A stretch of DNA of 64,000 nucleotides from Streptomyces sp. AC1-42W (GTDB lineage: Bacteria; Actinomycetota; Actinomycetes; Streptomycetales; Streptomycetaceae): positions 2,996,001-3,060,000 of the forward strand of contig NZ_QKWY01000001.1 of assembly GCF_003248355.1 (NCBI RefSeq), given 5' to 3'. How positions within the stretch are numbered: position 1 is the stretch's first letter; every line of letters starts with the position of its first letter. Of this stretch, positions 36,613-46,900 are shown piece after piece. The notes beneath the pieces are model-generated. The model was given only the letters and a program-made list of their open reading frames with translations, searched no databases and was not told where the DNA came from. Made by a program: the position numbers and the translations under genes.

Positions 36613-37377
36613 TCAGACCCAGGCCCCCCGCTCGCTCAGCACCGTGCGCAGCGTCCCGATGTGATCGGTCATGATGCCATCCACGCCGAGGTCCAGGAGC
36701 GCGGCCATCCGTTCCGGTTCGTTCACCGTCCACACATGCACCTGGAGCCCCCGCGCATGGGCCTCCCGCACGAAGCGCCGGTCCACCACCCGGATGCCGT
36801 TCTGGCGCTCCGGCACCTGCGCGCACACCGCCCCGGACCGCAGCGCCGCCGGGATTCCGTACGAGCGCAGCCGCAGCCCGAGGACCCCGCGCACCCCGTA
36901 CGATGTCGCCAGGCGCGGCCCGGCCAGCCGCTGGGCCCGGGCGACCCGCGCCTCCGAGAACGAGCCGACGCACACCCGGTCCCAGGAGTCCGTCGCCCGG
37001 ATCAGCGCCAGCAGCGGCTCCAGAGCGGCCTCCGCCTTGACGTCCACGTTCCACCGGGCCTGCGGAAACGCCTCCAGCAACTCCTCGAACAGCGGCAGCG
37101 GCTCGCGCCCGCCGACCCGGGCCCGCCGTATCTCGCTCCACGGCAGCTCCGCCAGCCGGCCCCGGGCGTCCGTCACCCGGTCCAGCGTGGCGTCGTGGAA
37201 GGCCACCAGGCGGCCGTCCGCCGAGGTGTGCACATCGGTCTCGAAGTAGCGGTACCCGGCGTCGGCGGCCCGGCGGAAGGCGGCCGCCGTGTTCTCGATG
37301 CCGTCCGCCGCGCCGCCCCGGTGGGCGAAGGCGAGCGGAGCGGGATGGTCCAGGTAGGGGTGGCGTTCGGAAGTCAC
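36613..37377 (-). CDS. Glycerophosphodiester phosphodiesterase
   Basis: 254 aa TIM barrel hydrolysing glycerophosphodiesters to glycerol 3-phosphate and alcohol. Catalytic motifs: LAFAHRGGAADGIENTAAAF (HR...GxxxEN), ETDVHTSADGRLVAFHD (ETD and H of xxxFHD), and VDVKAE; C-terminus ends with TVNEPERMAALLDLGVDGIM. No signal peptide, so probably cytosolic. GTG start at 37377 overlaps the stop of yczE by 4 bases (GTGA), indicating translational coupling. Confidence 0.9.
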   Translation of the reverse strand: MTSERHPYLDHPAPLAFAHRGGAADGIENTAAAFRRAADAGYRYFETDVHTSADGRLVAFHDATLDRVTDARGRLAELPWSEIRRARVGGREPLPLFEELLEAFPQARWNVDVKAEAALEPLLALIRATDSWDRVCVGSFSEARVARAQRLAGPRLATSYGVRGVLGLRLRSYGIPAALRSGAVCAQVPERQNGIRVVDRRFVREAHARGLQVHVWTVNEPERMAALLDLGVDGIMTDHIGTLRTVLSERGAWV

Positions 37378-38078
37378 CGACGCAGTATGGACCGCCGGCG
37401 CCCGGAGCCGGCGGCCGCGGGGGAGCCCTGCTCCGGGATCGCGAAGACACGGAGGAAGACCTGCGCGAGCGGGCCGATGGCCAGGGCGTACAGGACCGTG
37501 CCCGCCCCGACCGAACCGCCGAGCAGGAACCCGCTGACCACGACCGCCACCTCCAGCGCCGTGCGCACCAGCCGGATCGACCGGCCGGTCCGCCGGTGCA
37601 TCCCGGTCATCAGGCCGTCGCGGGGGCCCGGCCCGAACCGGGCGCTGATGTAGAGGCCCGTCGCCACCCCGTTCAGGACGATCCCCGCCGCCATCACCCC
37701 GGCCCGCACCGCGAGACCGTGCGCCTCCGGGACGAGCGCCAGCGTCGCGTCCATCGCGAGCCCCACCGCGAACACGTTGGAGACCGTGCCGAGACCCGGC
37801 CGCTGGCGCAGCGGTATCCACAGCAGCAGCACGATCGCGCCGATGATGATCGACACCACGCCGATGCTGATGCCGGTCAGCTCCGCGAGCCCCTGGTGCA
37901 GCACGCCCCACGGCTCCAGACCGAGACCGGCGACGACCAGCAGCGCCGAACTGGCCCCGTACAGGGCGAGCCCCGCGTACAGCTGGACCAGCCGTCGGAC
38001 GAGGTGCGCCCCCTGCGGAACGGCGGTCTCGGACAAGGGGTCCCCCTGGAGTGGTGGTTGTGGACTGCTCCATGTCAC
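37374..38078 (-). CDS. yczE: YczE-like membrane protein
   Basis: 234 aa, with about five membrane segments (LYAGLALYGASSALLV, ISIGVVSIIIGAIVLLLWIP and GVMAAGIVLNGVATGLYIS), the layout of the YczE/YitT-like family. It is divergent from a MocR-type regulator of the YczR subgroup, an arrangement described for actinobacteria. Function unknown; regulation by YczR is inferred. An alternative TTG start at 38036 (LSETAVPQ), after an AGGGGG, would shorten the N-terminus by 14 residues. Confidence 0.8.
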   Translation of the reverse strand: MTWSSPQPPLQGDPLSETAVPQGAHLVRRLVQLYAGLALYGASSALLVVAGLGLEPWGVLHQGLAELTGISIGVVSIIIGAIVLLLWIPLRQRPGLGTVSNVFAVGLAMDATLALVPEAHGLAVRAGVMAAGIVLNGVATGLYISARFGPGPRDGLMTGMHRRTGRSIRLVRTALEVAVVVSGFLLGGSVGAGTVLYALAIGPLAQVFLRVFAIPEQGSPAAAGSGRRRSILRR

Positions 38079-38137
38079 TCTGTGGCAGGTGATCGGCCAC
38101 CAACCATGGCCAATTCAAGGAAGGTGGACTGATTCTC
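38079..38137. promoter_or_regulatory. Divergent yczE/yczR promoter region
   Basis: The 59-base gap contains GGCCACC (38095-38101) and TGGCCA (38104-38109), short GGCCA repeats 11 bp apart, one helical turn. MocR factors bind such direct repeats between divergent genes. Plausible operator, not proven. No clear -10 or -35 was chosen. Confidence 0.4.
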
Positions 38138-39637
38138 ATGGCGCAGTGGACTTCGGCGGTGGGGGCGGCCCAGCTGGCCCGGCAGCTCCAGGCCCAGCAG
38201 CAGCGGCCGGCCGGCCCCGGCAGCCGCCGCCCGCCCGCCTACCGCGCCCTCGCCGACGGTATCCGGCTGCTCGTCCTGGAGGGCCGGGTCGCGGTCGCCG
38301 CCCGCCTCCCCGCCGAACGCGAACTGGCCCTGTCCCTCTCCGTCAGCCGCACCACCGTCGCCGCCGCCTACGAGGCGCTGCGCGCCGAGGGCTTCCTGGA
38401 GTCCCGGCGCGGCGCCGGCAGCTGGACGGCCGTCCCGGCGGGCAACCCGCTGCCCGCGCGCGGCCTGGAACCGCTGCCGCCCGAGGCGCTGGGCTCCATG
38501 ATCGACCTGGGCTGCGCCTCGCTGCCGGCCCCCGAACCCTGGCTCACCCGCGCCGTCCAGGGCGCCCTGGAGGAGCTGCCGCCGTACGCCCACACGCACG
38601 GCGACTACCCGGCCGGACTGCCCGCCCTGCGGCAGATGATCGCCGACCGGTACACCGCCCAGGGCATCCCCACCATGCCCGAGCAGATCATGGTCACCAC
38701 CGGCGCCATGGGCGCCATCGACGCCATCTGCCACCTCTTCGCCGGGCGCGGCGAGCGCATCGCGGTGGAGTCCCCGAGCTACGCCAACATCCTCCAGCTG
38801 ATGCGCGAGGCGGGCGCCCGGCTGGTGCCGGTGGCCATGGAGGAGGGGCTCGGCGGCTGGGACCTGGGCCGCTGGCGCCAGGTGCTGCGCGATGCCGCGC
38901 CCCGCCTCGGCTACGTCGTCGCCGACTTCCACAATCCCACCGGGGCGCTGGCCGACGAGGACCGCCGCCGGGCGCTGGTGGACGCCGCGCGCGCGGCCGG
39001 CACCGTCCTGGTGGTGGACGAGACGATGCGCGAACTGCACCTCGACGAGGACCTGGAGATGCCGCGCCCGGTCTGCGCGTTCGACCCGGCCGGCAGCACG
39101 GTCCTGACCGTGGGCTCGGCCAGCAAGGCGTTCTGGGCGGGCATGCGGATCGGCTGGGTACGAGCCGCACCCGACGTGATCCGCAGCCTGGTCGCCGCCC
39201 GCGCGTACGCCGACATGGGCACCCCCGTCCTCGAACAGCTCGCGGTCAACTGGCTGATGCGCTCCGGGGGCTGGCAGGACGCGGTCCGGCTGCGCCGCGA
39301 GCAGGCCCGCGACAACCGCGACGCGCTGGTGGCGGCGGTGCGCCGGGAGCTGCCGGAGTGGGAGTTCTCGGTGCCGGACGGCGGGCTGACCCTCTGGGTG
39401 CGCACGGGTGGCCTCTCCGGCTCGCGCCTCGCGGTGGCCGGCGAGGGCGTCGGCGTACGGGTGCCCTCCGGGCCCCGGTTCGGCGTGGACGGGGCATTCG
39501 AGGGGTACGTGCGGCTGCCGTTCACGGTGGGCGGCCCGGTGGCGGACGAGGCGGCCCAGCGGCTCGCCCAGGCCGCCCGCCTGGTCGGCGCGGGAGCGGG
39601 CGCGGGCGCCGAGGCCCCCCGCACGTTCGTCGCCTGA
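38138..39637 (+). CDS. yczR: MocR-family (GntR-aminotransferase) regulator, YczR type
   Basis: 499 aa: N-terminal winged HTH of the GntR type (about 30-100; PAYRALADGIRLLVLEGRVA, LSVSRTTVAAAYEALRAEGF) fused to a fold-type I aminotransferase-like domain (about 130-480). PLP lysine is K330 in GSASKAFWAGM, with the ADFHNPTG loop and the DET motif (VVVDETMREL). MocR proteins use PLP as effector rather than catalysing. Divergent from yczE with a 59-base intergenic gap, the genomic hallmark of this subgroup. It probably controls yczE and itself. Confidence 0.87.
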   Translation: MAQWTSAVGAAQLARQLQAQQQRPAGPGSRRPPAYRALADGIRLLVLEGRVAVAARLPAERELALSLSVSRTTVAAAYEALRAEGFLESRRGAGSWTAVPAGNPLPARGLEPLPPEALGSMIDLGCASLPAPEPWLTRAVQGALEELPPYAHTHGDYPAGLPALRQMIADRYTAQGIPTMPEQIMVTTGAMGAIDAICHLFAGRGERIAVESPSYANILQLMREAGARLVPVAMEEGLGGWDLGRWRQVLRDAAPRLGYVVADFHNPTGALADEDRRRALVDAARAAGTVLVVDETMRELHLDEDLEMPRPVCAFDPAGSTVLTVGSASKAFWAGMRIGWVRAAPDVIRSLVAARAYADMGTPVLEQLAVNWLMRSGGWQDAVRLRREQARDNRDALVAAVRRELPEWEFSVPDGGLTLWVRTGGLSGSRLAVAGEGVGVRVPSGPRFGVDGAFEGYVRLPFTVGGPVADEAAQRLAQAARLVGAGAGAGAEAPRTFVA

Positions 39638-39686
39638 GCCGCGGAGCCGGGGAGCTGGGGAGCCGCGGGGACGCGGAGCCGCGAAG

Positions 39687-39718
39687 ACGGGGCGCGGGGG
39701 GACGGGGCGCGGGGGGAC
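39687..39718. repeat. Short G-rich tandem repeat
   Basis: GGGGCGCGGGGGGAC occurs twice head to tail in the gap between the convergent yczR and FtsK-like genes. It is of unknown role and could block transcription read-through through G-rich structure. Confidence 0.5.
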
Positions 39719-39738
39719 GGCGGCGGGCCCGCGGCGGC

Positions 39739-41331
39739 TCAGTCGCCGAAGGCCACCGCCTCCACCCCGGCGGGCGCCGCCGCCATCTCGACCGGGGCCG
39801 GCTCCTGCGGCGCCCCCGCCTCGAACGCCGTGCGCCGCTCGGGCAGCAGGCTCAGCACCGCCGCGCGCTGCGCCTCGCTGGTGGCGTCGTCGTACGGGTC
39901 GGGCGTGGCCGGGACCTGGATGCGCAGGACCGGGCCGGTGCCGAAGCGGGCGTAGCCGCGGCCGGGCGGGGCGTCCGGCGGCGGGGTGGTGTGCGGTCCG
40001 GTGCCGAGCACCGAGGCGATCTGCTCGGCGGAGCAGTGGCCCAGGACCACCCGCGCCCTGGTGTGCGTCCTGACGGACTCGCCGAGACCGCCGAGCTGGT
40101 CGAACGCCTCGGCCAGCACCACGACGACACCGGCCGCCCGGCCGTGCCGCAGCGGGATCTGGAGGAGTTCCTGCGGGCCGGGCGCGCCGTCACCGGCCGG
40201 CCGGGCGAGCGCGCTGGGCCGGTCCAGCAGAATCCACAGCGGCCGCAGGCAGTCCTCGGGGACCGGGTCGCCGGCCTGCCGGGCCCGGTTGGCCTCGATC
40301 AGCCGGCGCTCCGTCTCGTTGGCCGCCCACTCCAGCGTGGACAGCGCGCCGGCCGGCCCGCACTCGACGGCCAGGACGCCCTCGCGCCCGGTGAAGCAGG
40401 CGTACTCGCCGGTGCCGCTGCCCTCGACGATCAGGACGTCGCCGTGCTGGAGGGCCTGCAGGGCGATGGACCGCAGCAGAGTGGTGGTGCCGCTGCCGGG
40501 CTGCCCCGCGACGAGCAGATGCGGTTCGGTGGAGCGGGCGCCGGTGCGCCAGACGACGCCGGGCGCGTCGCGGCTGCCGGCGCCGTCGCTCACCGGGACG
40601 GTGCGGCGTACGGCGTCCTCGTCCGTGAAACCGAGGACCGTCTCGCCGGGGGCGGTGACGAAGCGCTGGGCGGACAGCGAGGTGGGCAGCGCGTCGAGCA
40701 CGCTCATCAGGAGCCGGTTGCCCTCCTCGTCCCAGCCGAAGTGGTACTCCCGGCCGCGCCCGGACTTGGCGTGCAGCAACTGCTCGATCCGGGACCGGGA
40801 CTCGGGCTCGCTGTCGGTGAAGTACGCGGGGTAGGCGACCCGGAGCCGTGAGACCCGGCCGTCGCCGTCGAACGCGAAGTCGCTGAAGACCTTCTCCCAC
40901 TCGCCGCCGCGGCGGTACAGCGGATCGGGGTCCTCGGTCGCGGCGAAGTACGGCACGAGCGCCTCGTACAGGGCCCGCAGCCGGGCGGTCTCCGCCTCGT
41001 CGGGGCCCGTCCGGACGGGGGTGCGGTCCCGTCCCGTCCAGGCGGCGGCGCCCATCACCGCGACCAGGGCCAGCAGCGGCCCGTACGGTGCGAGCGCCAC
41101 CACGAGGACGCAGGCCGCGACGAGGAACAGCGTGGGACCACGCCGGTCCTTGGGCGTCGCGGCCCATTTCTGCCGTCCCGCGCCGGCCAGCAGCCGCAGA
41201 CCGCGCGTGAGCGTGATCAGCGGATGGAGTACGTCGGTGGCGCTGTCGGCGGCCGTGCGCGCGAACTCGCGACCGCGAGTGATCGAAGCGCCGCCGCTGC
41301 TCAGAATGCGGGGGAGTGGTCGCCGGGCCAC
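39739..41331 (-). CDS. Membrane ATP/GTP-binding protein, FtsK-like domain
   Basis: 530 aa from the GTG at 41331 with an upstream GGAG. Two membrane helices lie near the N-terminus (GPTLFLVAACVLVVALAPYG, LLALVAVMGAAAWTG). The C-terminal half is an FtsK/HerA-like P-loop domain: Walker A reads AGQPGSGTTTLLRSIALQAL, with Thr where Lys is normal, and Walker B-like CLRPLWILLDRPSALARP. Similar streptomycete proteins are annotated ATP/GTP-binding protein. DNA or peptide translocation is possible. It follows, by 44 bases, a 64-aa membrane peptide and may act with it. Confidence 0.7.
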   Translation of the reverse strand: MARRPLPRILSSGGASITRGREFARTAADSATDVLHPLITLTRGLRLLAGAGRQKWAATPKDRRGPTLFLVAACVLVVALAPYGPLLALVAVMGAAAWTGRDRTPVRTGPDEAETARLRALYEALVPYFAATEDPDPLYRRGGEWEKVFSDFAFDGDGRVSRLRVAYPAYFTDSEPESRSRIEQLLHAKSGRGREYHFGWDEEGNRLLMSVLDALPTSLSAQRFVTAPGETVLGFTDEDAVRRTVPVSDGAGSRDAPGVVWRTGARSTEPHLLVAGQPGSGTTTLLRSIALQALQHGDVLIVEGSGTGEYACFTGREGVLAVECGPAGALSTLEWAANETERRLIEANRARQAGDPVPEDCLRPLWILLDRPSALARPAGDGAPGPQELLQIPLRHGRAAGVVVVLAEAFDQLGGLGESVRTHTRARVVLGHCSAEQIASVLGTGPHTTPPPDAPPGRGYARFGTGPVLRIQVPATPDPYDDATSEAQRAAVLSLLPERRTAFEAGAPQEPAPVEMAAAPAGVEAVAFGD

Positions 41332-41375
41332 ATCTGTCTCCTGTGTCTCGCGAAGGCCGGTGCGGGGGCGGACGG

Positions 41376-41570
41376 TCAGAACTTGATTCCGCCCAGGAGG
41401 CCGGCCAGGCTCGCGCCGCCCGCGGTGATGCTCGGTGCGATGGCGGTGCCGGCCAGGTAGAAGCCGAACAGGGCGGTGACGAGGGCGTGCGACGCCTTGA
41501 GCCCGTCCTTCCTGAAGAACAGGAAGACGATGATGCCGAGGATGACGACGCCGGACATGGAAAGAATCAT
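41376..41570 (-). CDS. Small two-helix membrane protein
   Basis: 64 aa: MILSMSGVVILGIIVFLFF, KDG turn, then ALVTALFGFYLAGTAIAPSI and a Gly-rich tail GGASLAGLLGGIKF. ATG at 41570. First gene of a two-gene unit with the FtsK-like ATPase 44 bases downstream. Conserved pairs of this kind occur in Streptomyces; role unknown. It might be a membrane anchor or pore for the ATPase. Confidence 0.7.
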   Translation of the reverse strand: MILSMSGVVILGIIVFLFFRKDGLKASHALVTALFGFYLAGTAIAPSITAGGASLAGLLGGIKF

Positions 41571-41813
41571 GAGTGGTTCTCCTGGTCGGGGGGACGGTCA
41601 CCATGAGTCCTTCCAGGCTCACCCCAAGTGTCCGTAGGATAAAAGGCGCATTCAGGTGAAAAGGCGGATTATCCACTCGACCGGCGGACGCGGAGCCCGT
41701 GCCGGTCCGCACGCCCGTCCGGGCAGTACCCTGTCGGTTCACTCGCACGGCCCCCGCCGTGCACCTCCCGGCCGCCCGCGGCGGCCCGAACAGCGAAGGA
41801 AGGCGGCCCCGCG

Positions 41814-42206
41814 ATGAGCGAAACCCCCGATCCCGAGGTGGTGGCGCTGGCCTCCAAGGTGTTCGACCTGGCGCGCGGCGGCGACGCCGAGGCCCTCGCC
41901 GCCTACGTGGACGCCGGAGTGCCCGCCGACCTCACCAACGACCGGGGCGACACGCTGCTGATGCTCGCCGCCTACCACGGGCACACCGCCGCCGTCACGG
42001 CCCTCGCCACCCGCGGCGCCGACCCGGACCGGGCCAACGACCGCGGCCAGACCCCGCTCGCCGGCGCGGTCTTCAAGGGCGAGGCGGACGTGGTCCGCGC
42101 CCTGCTCGACGCGGGTGCGAATCCGGCCACCGGAACACCCTCCGCCGTGGACACCGCACGCATGTTCGGCAAGGCCGACCTGCTGGAACTCTTCGGCGCC
42201 CACTGA
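41814..42206 (+). CDS. Ankyrin-repeat protein
   Basis: 130 aa built of three to four ankyrin repeats: AEALAAYVDAGVPADLTNDRG, DTLLMLAAYHGHTAAVTALA, PLAGAVFKGEADVVRALLDAG. Leading helix VVALASKVFDLARGGDA. Cytosolic adapter-like protein; partner unknown. GAAGGAAGG precedes the ATG. Followed by a 231-base gap and the HEAT-repeat gene. Confidence 0.88.
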   Translation: MSETPDPEVVALASKVFDLARGGDAEALAAYVDAGVPADLTNDRGDTLLMLAAYHGHTAAVTALATRGADPDRANDRGQTPLAGAVFKGEADVVRALLDAGANPATGTPSAVDTARMFGKADLLELFGAH

Positions 42207-42302
42207 ACGGGTTCGTCGTAAATGTGGTCGCGGTGGCGAAATGGCTGGGTCATCATGACGTCGCGGGCCCGATCCGGGCCACCCGACGAGAGGCAGAGGA
42301 AG

Positions 42303-42359
42303 ATGCTCTACACCAGGCAGAAGACGGCGGTCGGCGAAACATGTTGCTGCGCGGCCTAG
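42303..42359 (+). CDS. Putative short peptide with Cys-Cys-Cys
   Basis: ATG at 42303 after GAGGCAGAGG encodes MLYTRQKTAVGETCCCAA and stops (18 aa). Three consecutive Cys codons just before the stop are the pattern expected of a cysteine-sensing leader peptide, or could be chance. It lies 78 bases upstream of the HEAT-repeat gene. Confidence 0.3.
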   Translation: MLYTRQKTAVGETCCCAA

Positions 42360-42437
42360 GGCCCCAGCGCTCATTCCCGGAGCGCGTGGAACTGCACAGT
42401 CCCGGTTGCGTCGACAGCTTGATGTGAGGCTTTCCCC

Positions 42438-43859
42438 ATGTTCGATCCGTTCATAGCGCCGAGCGGCACCCTGCTCGGCCTGCTGCAGAGAGGCCGCGGC
42501 GACGGCACGCTCCACGCGCTCGCCGCCCCGCGCCCCGAGGCCCTGGCGGCGCTCAACCACTGCGTCCTGAGCGACCCGCGCCACGACTGGCAGGCGGAGA
42601 ACCGCTCCCTCTACTACGCACGCCTCTACCTCGACCTCGACGGCGGCATCGAGGAGATCGAGCGGCACCTCACCGACCCCGAGGACCACCTCGACACGGA
42701 CGACTCACGGACCGGCCTCGCCCTTTCCGTCCTCGGCCACCTCGCCTCCTACGGCCGCGGCGACGCCCTCGCCCTTCTGCGCCGCTACGCCGCGACCGGC
42801 TCCAACTGGGCCTGGGCCCTGGACGAGCTGGCGCTGCGCGACGACGACACGGGCCTGCGCTCCCTCGCCGAACCCGTGCTCGCCCGCTTCCCCGACGACG
42901 CCGGGGGCCGCGCCGAACTGGCCGCCACCGTGCGCGACGCCTACGAGCCCCGCCCCTGGCGGCTGTGGGCCGACGACCCGCGACCGGCCGTCGGCGCCCG
43001 CGTCCGGGCCGCGTCCGAACAGGGCTCCTTCGACCGCTGGCAGCGCCAGATGCGCCCCGGCGGCCCCCGCCCCGGCTGGAGCGTCCAGGCGGTCTTCGAC
43101 TGGGCCCGCCACGGCCTCGAACGCGGCACCGCCCTGCACGTACCGGCCGCCCGCTGCCTCGCCGCCGTCGCCGGGCCCGAGGACCGCGCCGAGATCGTCG
43201 AGGCCGCCCGCAGCGGACCCGACGCCGCCCGCTGCGCCGCCCTCCACTACCTGGCCGCCGAGGTCCGCGACCCCGTCGTCCTCGACCTGATCGAGACCGC
43301 CGCCACCGGCCACGAGGGCACCGTCGCCGACGCGGCCGTCGCCGCCTTCGAGCGCATGTGCGGCGAGGAGGCCGTGGACCGCGCCCGCCGCTGGGCCCGC
43401 CGGCCCGACGCGCTCGGCGCCTCCGCGGCCGGGGTGCTCGCCGGACGCGGCGGCCCGCAGGACGCCCCCGCGGTGCTCGGCGCCCTGCGCGACGCCGTAC
43501 GCGGCGACGGACCGGACGCCCCCCGCCTGTGGGCCCTGGTCGACGGCGCCGGCCGGCTCGGCATCGCCTGCGCCGCCCCCGTACTGCGCCACGTCTACCG
43601 CGAGACCTCCTCCTCGCAGCTGCGCGGCAGGACCGCCCTCGCCCTCGCCGCCACCGACCCCTCCTTCGCCACCGGATTCGCCGTCGAGTGCCTCTGGGAC
43701 TGCGAGGAGACGACCCGCGAGGTCGCCGCGCTGCACGCCGAGACCGGAGACCTCCGGGTGGCCGAACGGCTGCGCCGGCTCGCCGCCGACCCCGCCGAGG
43801 AGGCCGAGGTCCAGTCGGCCGTACGCAGCAGGATCGGCCCGGACGCCCCGGCGGTCTGA
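42438..43859 (+). CDS. HEAT-repeat protein
   Basis: 473 aa, all-helical with repeated PBS-lyase/HEAT-like units (ARCLAAVAGPEDRAEIVEAA; VPLDLIETAATGHEGTVADAAVAAFERM; APAVLGALRDAV). N-terminal region has SLYYARLYLDLDGGIEEIER. Many Streptomyces carry such scaffold proteins at this position; no catalytic residues. ATG at 42438; the short peptide upstream may affect it. Confidence 0.75.
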   Translation: MFDPFIAPSGTLLGLLQRGRGDGTLHALAAPRPEALAALNHCVLSDPRHDWQAENRSLYYARLYLDLDGGIEEIERHLTDPEDHLDTDDSRTGLALSVLGHLASYGRGDALALLRRYAATGSNWAWALDELALRDDDTGLRSLAEPVLARFPDDAGGRAELAATVRDAYEPRPWRLWADDPRPAVGARVRAASEQGSFDRWQRQMRPGGPRPGWSVQAVFDWARHGLERGTALHVPAARCLAAVAGPEDRAEIVEAARSGPDAARCAALHYLAAEVRDPVVLDLIETAATGHEGTVADAAVAAFERMCGEEAVDRARRWARRPDALGASAAGVLAGRGGPQDAPAVLGALRDAVRGDGPDAPRLWALVDGAGRLGIACAAPVLRHVYRETSSSQLRGRTALALAATDPSFATGFAVECLWDCEETTREVAALHAETGDLRVAERLRRLAADPAEEAEVQSAVRSRIGPDAPAV

Positions 43860-43995
43860 ACCGCCGGACACCGTCCGTACGAGGGGCCCGTCCGGCCCCG
43901 CAGGAGTGCAGCGCGTCGGGGGCGCGCCGCTCCGGCCCGCAGCCCCGCGCCGCGCCCCGGTTCCGTGATCACCGGCGGCAGGCCAGTATGGGGGC

Positions 43996-46900
43996 ATGAC
44001 CGGGCGCTGGGAGTTCTGGATCGACCGTGGCGGCACCTTCACCGATGTGGTGGGCCGCCGCCCCGACGGGCGACTCGTCACCCGCAAACTCCTCTCGCAC
44101 GACCCGGACCGCTACCGCGACGCGGCCGTCGCCGGAATCCGGCTGATGCTCGACCTCGCACCCGGCGAACCGGTCCCCGCCGACCGCGTCGCCGCAGTGA
44201 AGATGGGCACCACCGTCGCCACCAACGCCCTCCTCGAACGGCGCGGCGAACCGACCGTCCTGGTGATCACCGAGGGCTTCCGCGACGCCCTGCGCATCGC
44301 CTACCAGAACCGCCCCCGCCTCTTCGACCGGCGCATCCTCCTCCCCGAAGCCGTCTACGACCGGGTCATCGAGGTCCCCGAACGCATCGACGCCCGGGGC
44401 CGCACCCTCACCCCGCTCGACCGCGAGGCCGTCGCCGCCCGGCTGCGCGAGGCCCGCGCCGACGGACTGGGCAGCGCCGCCGTCGTCCTGATGCACGGCT
44501 ACCGCCACCCCGCCCACGAACAGGCGGTCGCCACCGAGGCACGGGCCGCCGGATTCACCCAGATCAGCTGCTCCCACGAGGTCAGCCCGCTGATCAAACT
44601 CGTCCCGCGCGGCGACACCACCGTCGTCGACGCCTACCTCTCACCCATCCTGCGCCGGTACGTCGAATCGGTCGCCGCCGAACTCCCCGGCATCCGGCTC
44701 ATGTTCATGCAGTCCAACGGCGGCCTGCGCGAGGCCGCCCACTTCCGGGGCAAGGACGCCGTCCTCTCCGGACCCGCCGGCGGCGTCGTCGGCATGGTCC
44801 GCACCTCCGCCCGGGCCGGCCACGACCGGGTCATCGGCTTCGACATGGGCGGCACCTCCACGGACGTCTCGCACTACGCCGGCGAGTTCGAGCGCGAACT
44901 CGGCGCCGAGGTCGCGGGCGCGCGGATGCGGGTGCCCATGATGAACATCCACACCGTCGCGGCCGGCGGCGGCTCCGTCCTGCACTTCGACGGCCGGCGC
45001 TACCGGGTCGGACCCGACTCCGCCGGAGCGGTACCCGGCCCGGCCTGCTACCGCAGGGGCGGCCCGCTGACCGTCACCGACGCCCAGGTCATGCTGGGCC
45101 GCATCAGCCCCGAACACTTCCCCGCCGTCTTCGGACCGGACGGCGACCAGCCGCTGGACGCCGACGTCGTACGCGAACGCTTCGAGGAACTCGCCGACGA
45201 GGCCGCCCGCGCCACCGGCACCCGCCGCACCGCCGCCGAGACCGCCGCCGGCTTCCTGGAGATCGCCGTCCTCGCCATGGCCGGCGCCGTCAAGAAGATC
45301 TCCGTCCAGCGCGGACACGACATCACCCGTTACGCCCTCACCGGCTTCGGCGGCGCCGGCGGCCAGGCCGTCTGCGCCGTCGCCGACGCCCTCGGCATCG
45401 ACACCGTCCTCGTCCCCCCGCTGGCCGGGGTGCTCTCCGCGTACGGCATCGGGCTCGCCGACGCCACCGCCATGCGCGAACAGTCCGTCGAAGCCGTCCT
45501 GGACACCGGCACCGAACAGCGCGTACGGCGGCTGTGCGACGAACTCGCCGCCCGGACGAGCGCCGACCTGCGCGCCGACGGCATCCCCGAGGACGCCGTC
45601 TCCACCCGCGCCCGCGTCCTGCTGCGCTACGAGGGCACCGACGCGAGCCTGCCCGTACCCCTGGACACGGCCGCCGCCATGACCGAGGCGTTCACCCGCG
45701 AGCACCGCGCCCGCTACGGCTTCACCGCCGACCGGCGCCTCGTCGTCGAGACGGCCTCCGTCGAGGCCACCGGAACGGCCGGCGGCCACGCCGAGAACCG
45801 GCCGCCCGAACGGGAGACCGGCACCGCCACCACACCGCGCCCCTACGCCACCACCCGCATGTTCGCGGACGGCCGGTGGCAGGACGCCCCGCTCCACCGC
45901 CGCACGGACCTGCGCGCCACCGACGTCGTCACCGGACCCGCCGTCGTCGCCGAGGCCGACGCCACCACCGTCGTGGACCCCGGCTGGCAGGCCGAACTCG
46001 CCCCCACCGGGCACCTCGTCCTCACCCGCGCCCGCCCCCGCCCCGCCCGGCAGGCCGTCGGCACCCGCGTCGACCCCGTGATGCTCGAAGTCTTCAACAA
46101 CCTCTTCATGTCCATCGCCGAGCAGATGGGCGTCACCCTGGAGAACACCGCCCGCTCCGTCAACATCAAGGAGCGCCTCGACTTCTCCTGCGCCCTGTTC
46201 GACGCCCGCGGCAACCTCATCGCCAACGCGCCGCACATCCCGGTCCACCTCGGCTCCATGGGCGAGTCCATCAAGGAGGTCCTCCACCGCAACGCCGGCA
46301 CCATGCGCCCCGGCGACGTCTACGCCATCAACGACCCGTACCACGGCGGCACCCACCTGCCCGACGTCACCGTCGTCACCCCGGTGTTCGACGAGGGCGG
46401 CGAGGCGCCCGCGCTGAGATTCCTGGTCGCCTCGCGCGGCCACCACGCCGAGATCGGCGGCATCACCCCCGGCTCCATGCCCGCCTTCAGCCGGACCGTC
46501 GAGGAGGAGGGCGTCCTCTTCGACAACTGGCTCCTGGTCCGGGACGGCACTCTGCGCGAGGACGAGACCCGCGCCCTGCTCACCACCGCCCCGTACCCCT
46601 CCCGCGACCCCGACACCAACCTCGCCGACCTGCGCGCCCAGATCGCCGCCAACGAGAAGGGCATCGCCGAACTGCGCGCCATGACCGACCAGTTCGGCCC
46701 CGAGGCGGTGGACGCCTACATGGGACACGTCCAGGACAACGCCGAGGAGTCGGTACGCCGCATCATCGCCGGACTGGACGACGGCCACTACCGGTACGAG
46801 ACGGACAACGGCGCCGTGATCGAGGTGACCCTCACGGTGGACCGGGCAGCCCGCAGCGCCGTCATCGACTTCACCGGCACCTCGCCCCAGCAGCCGGGCA

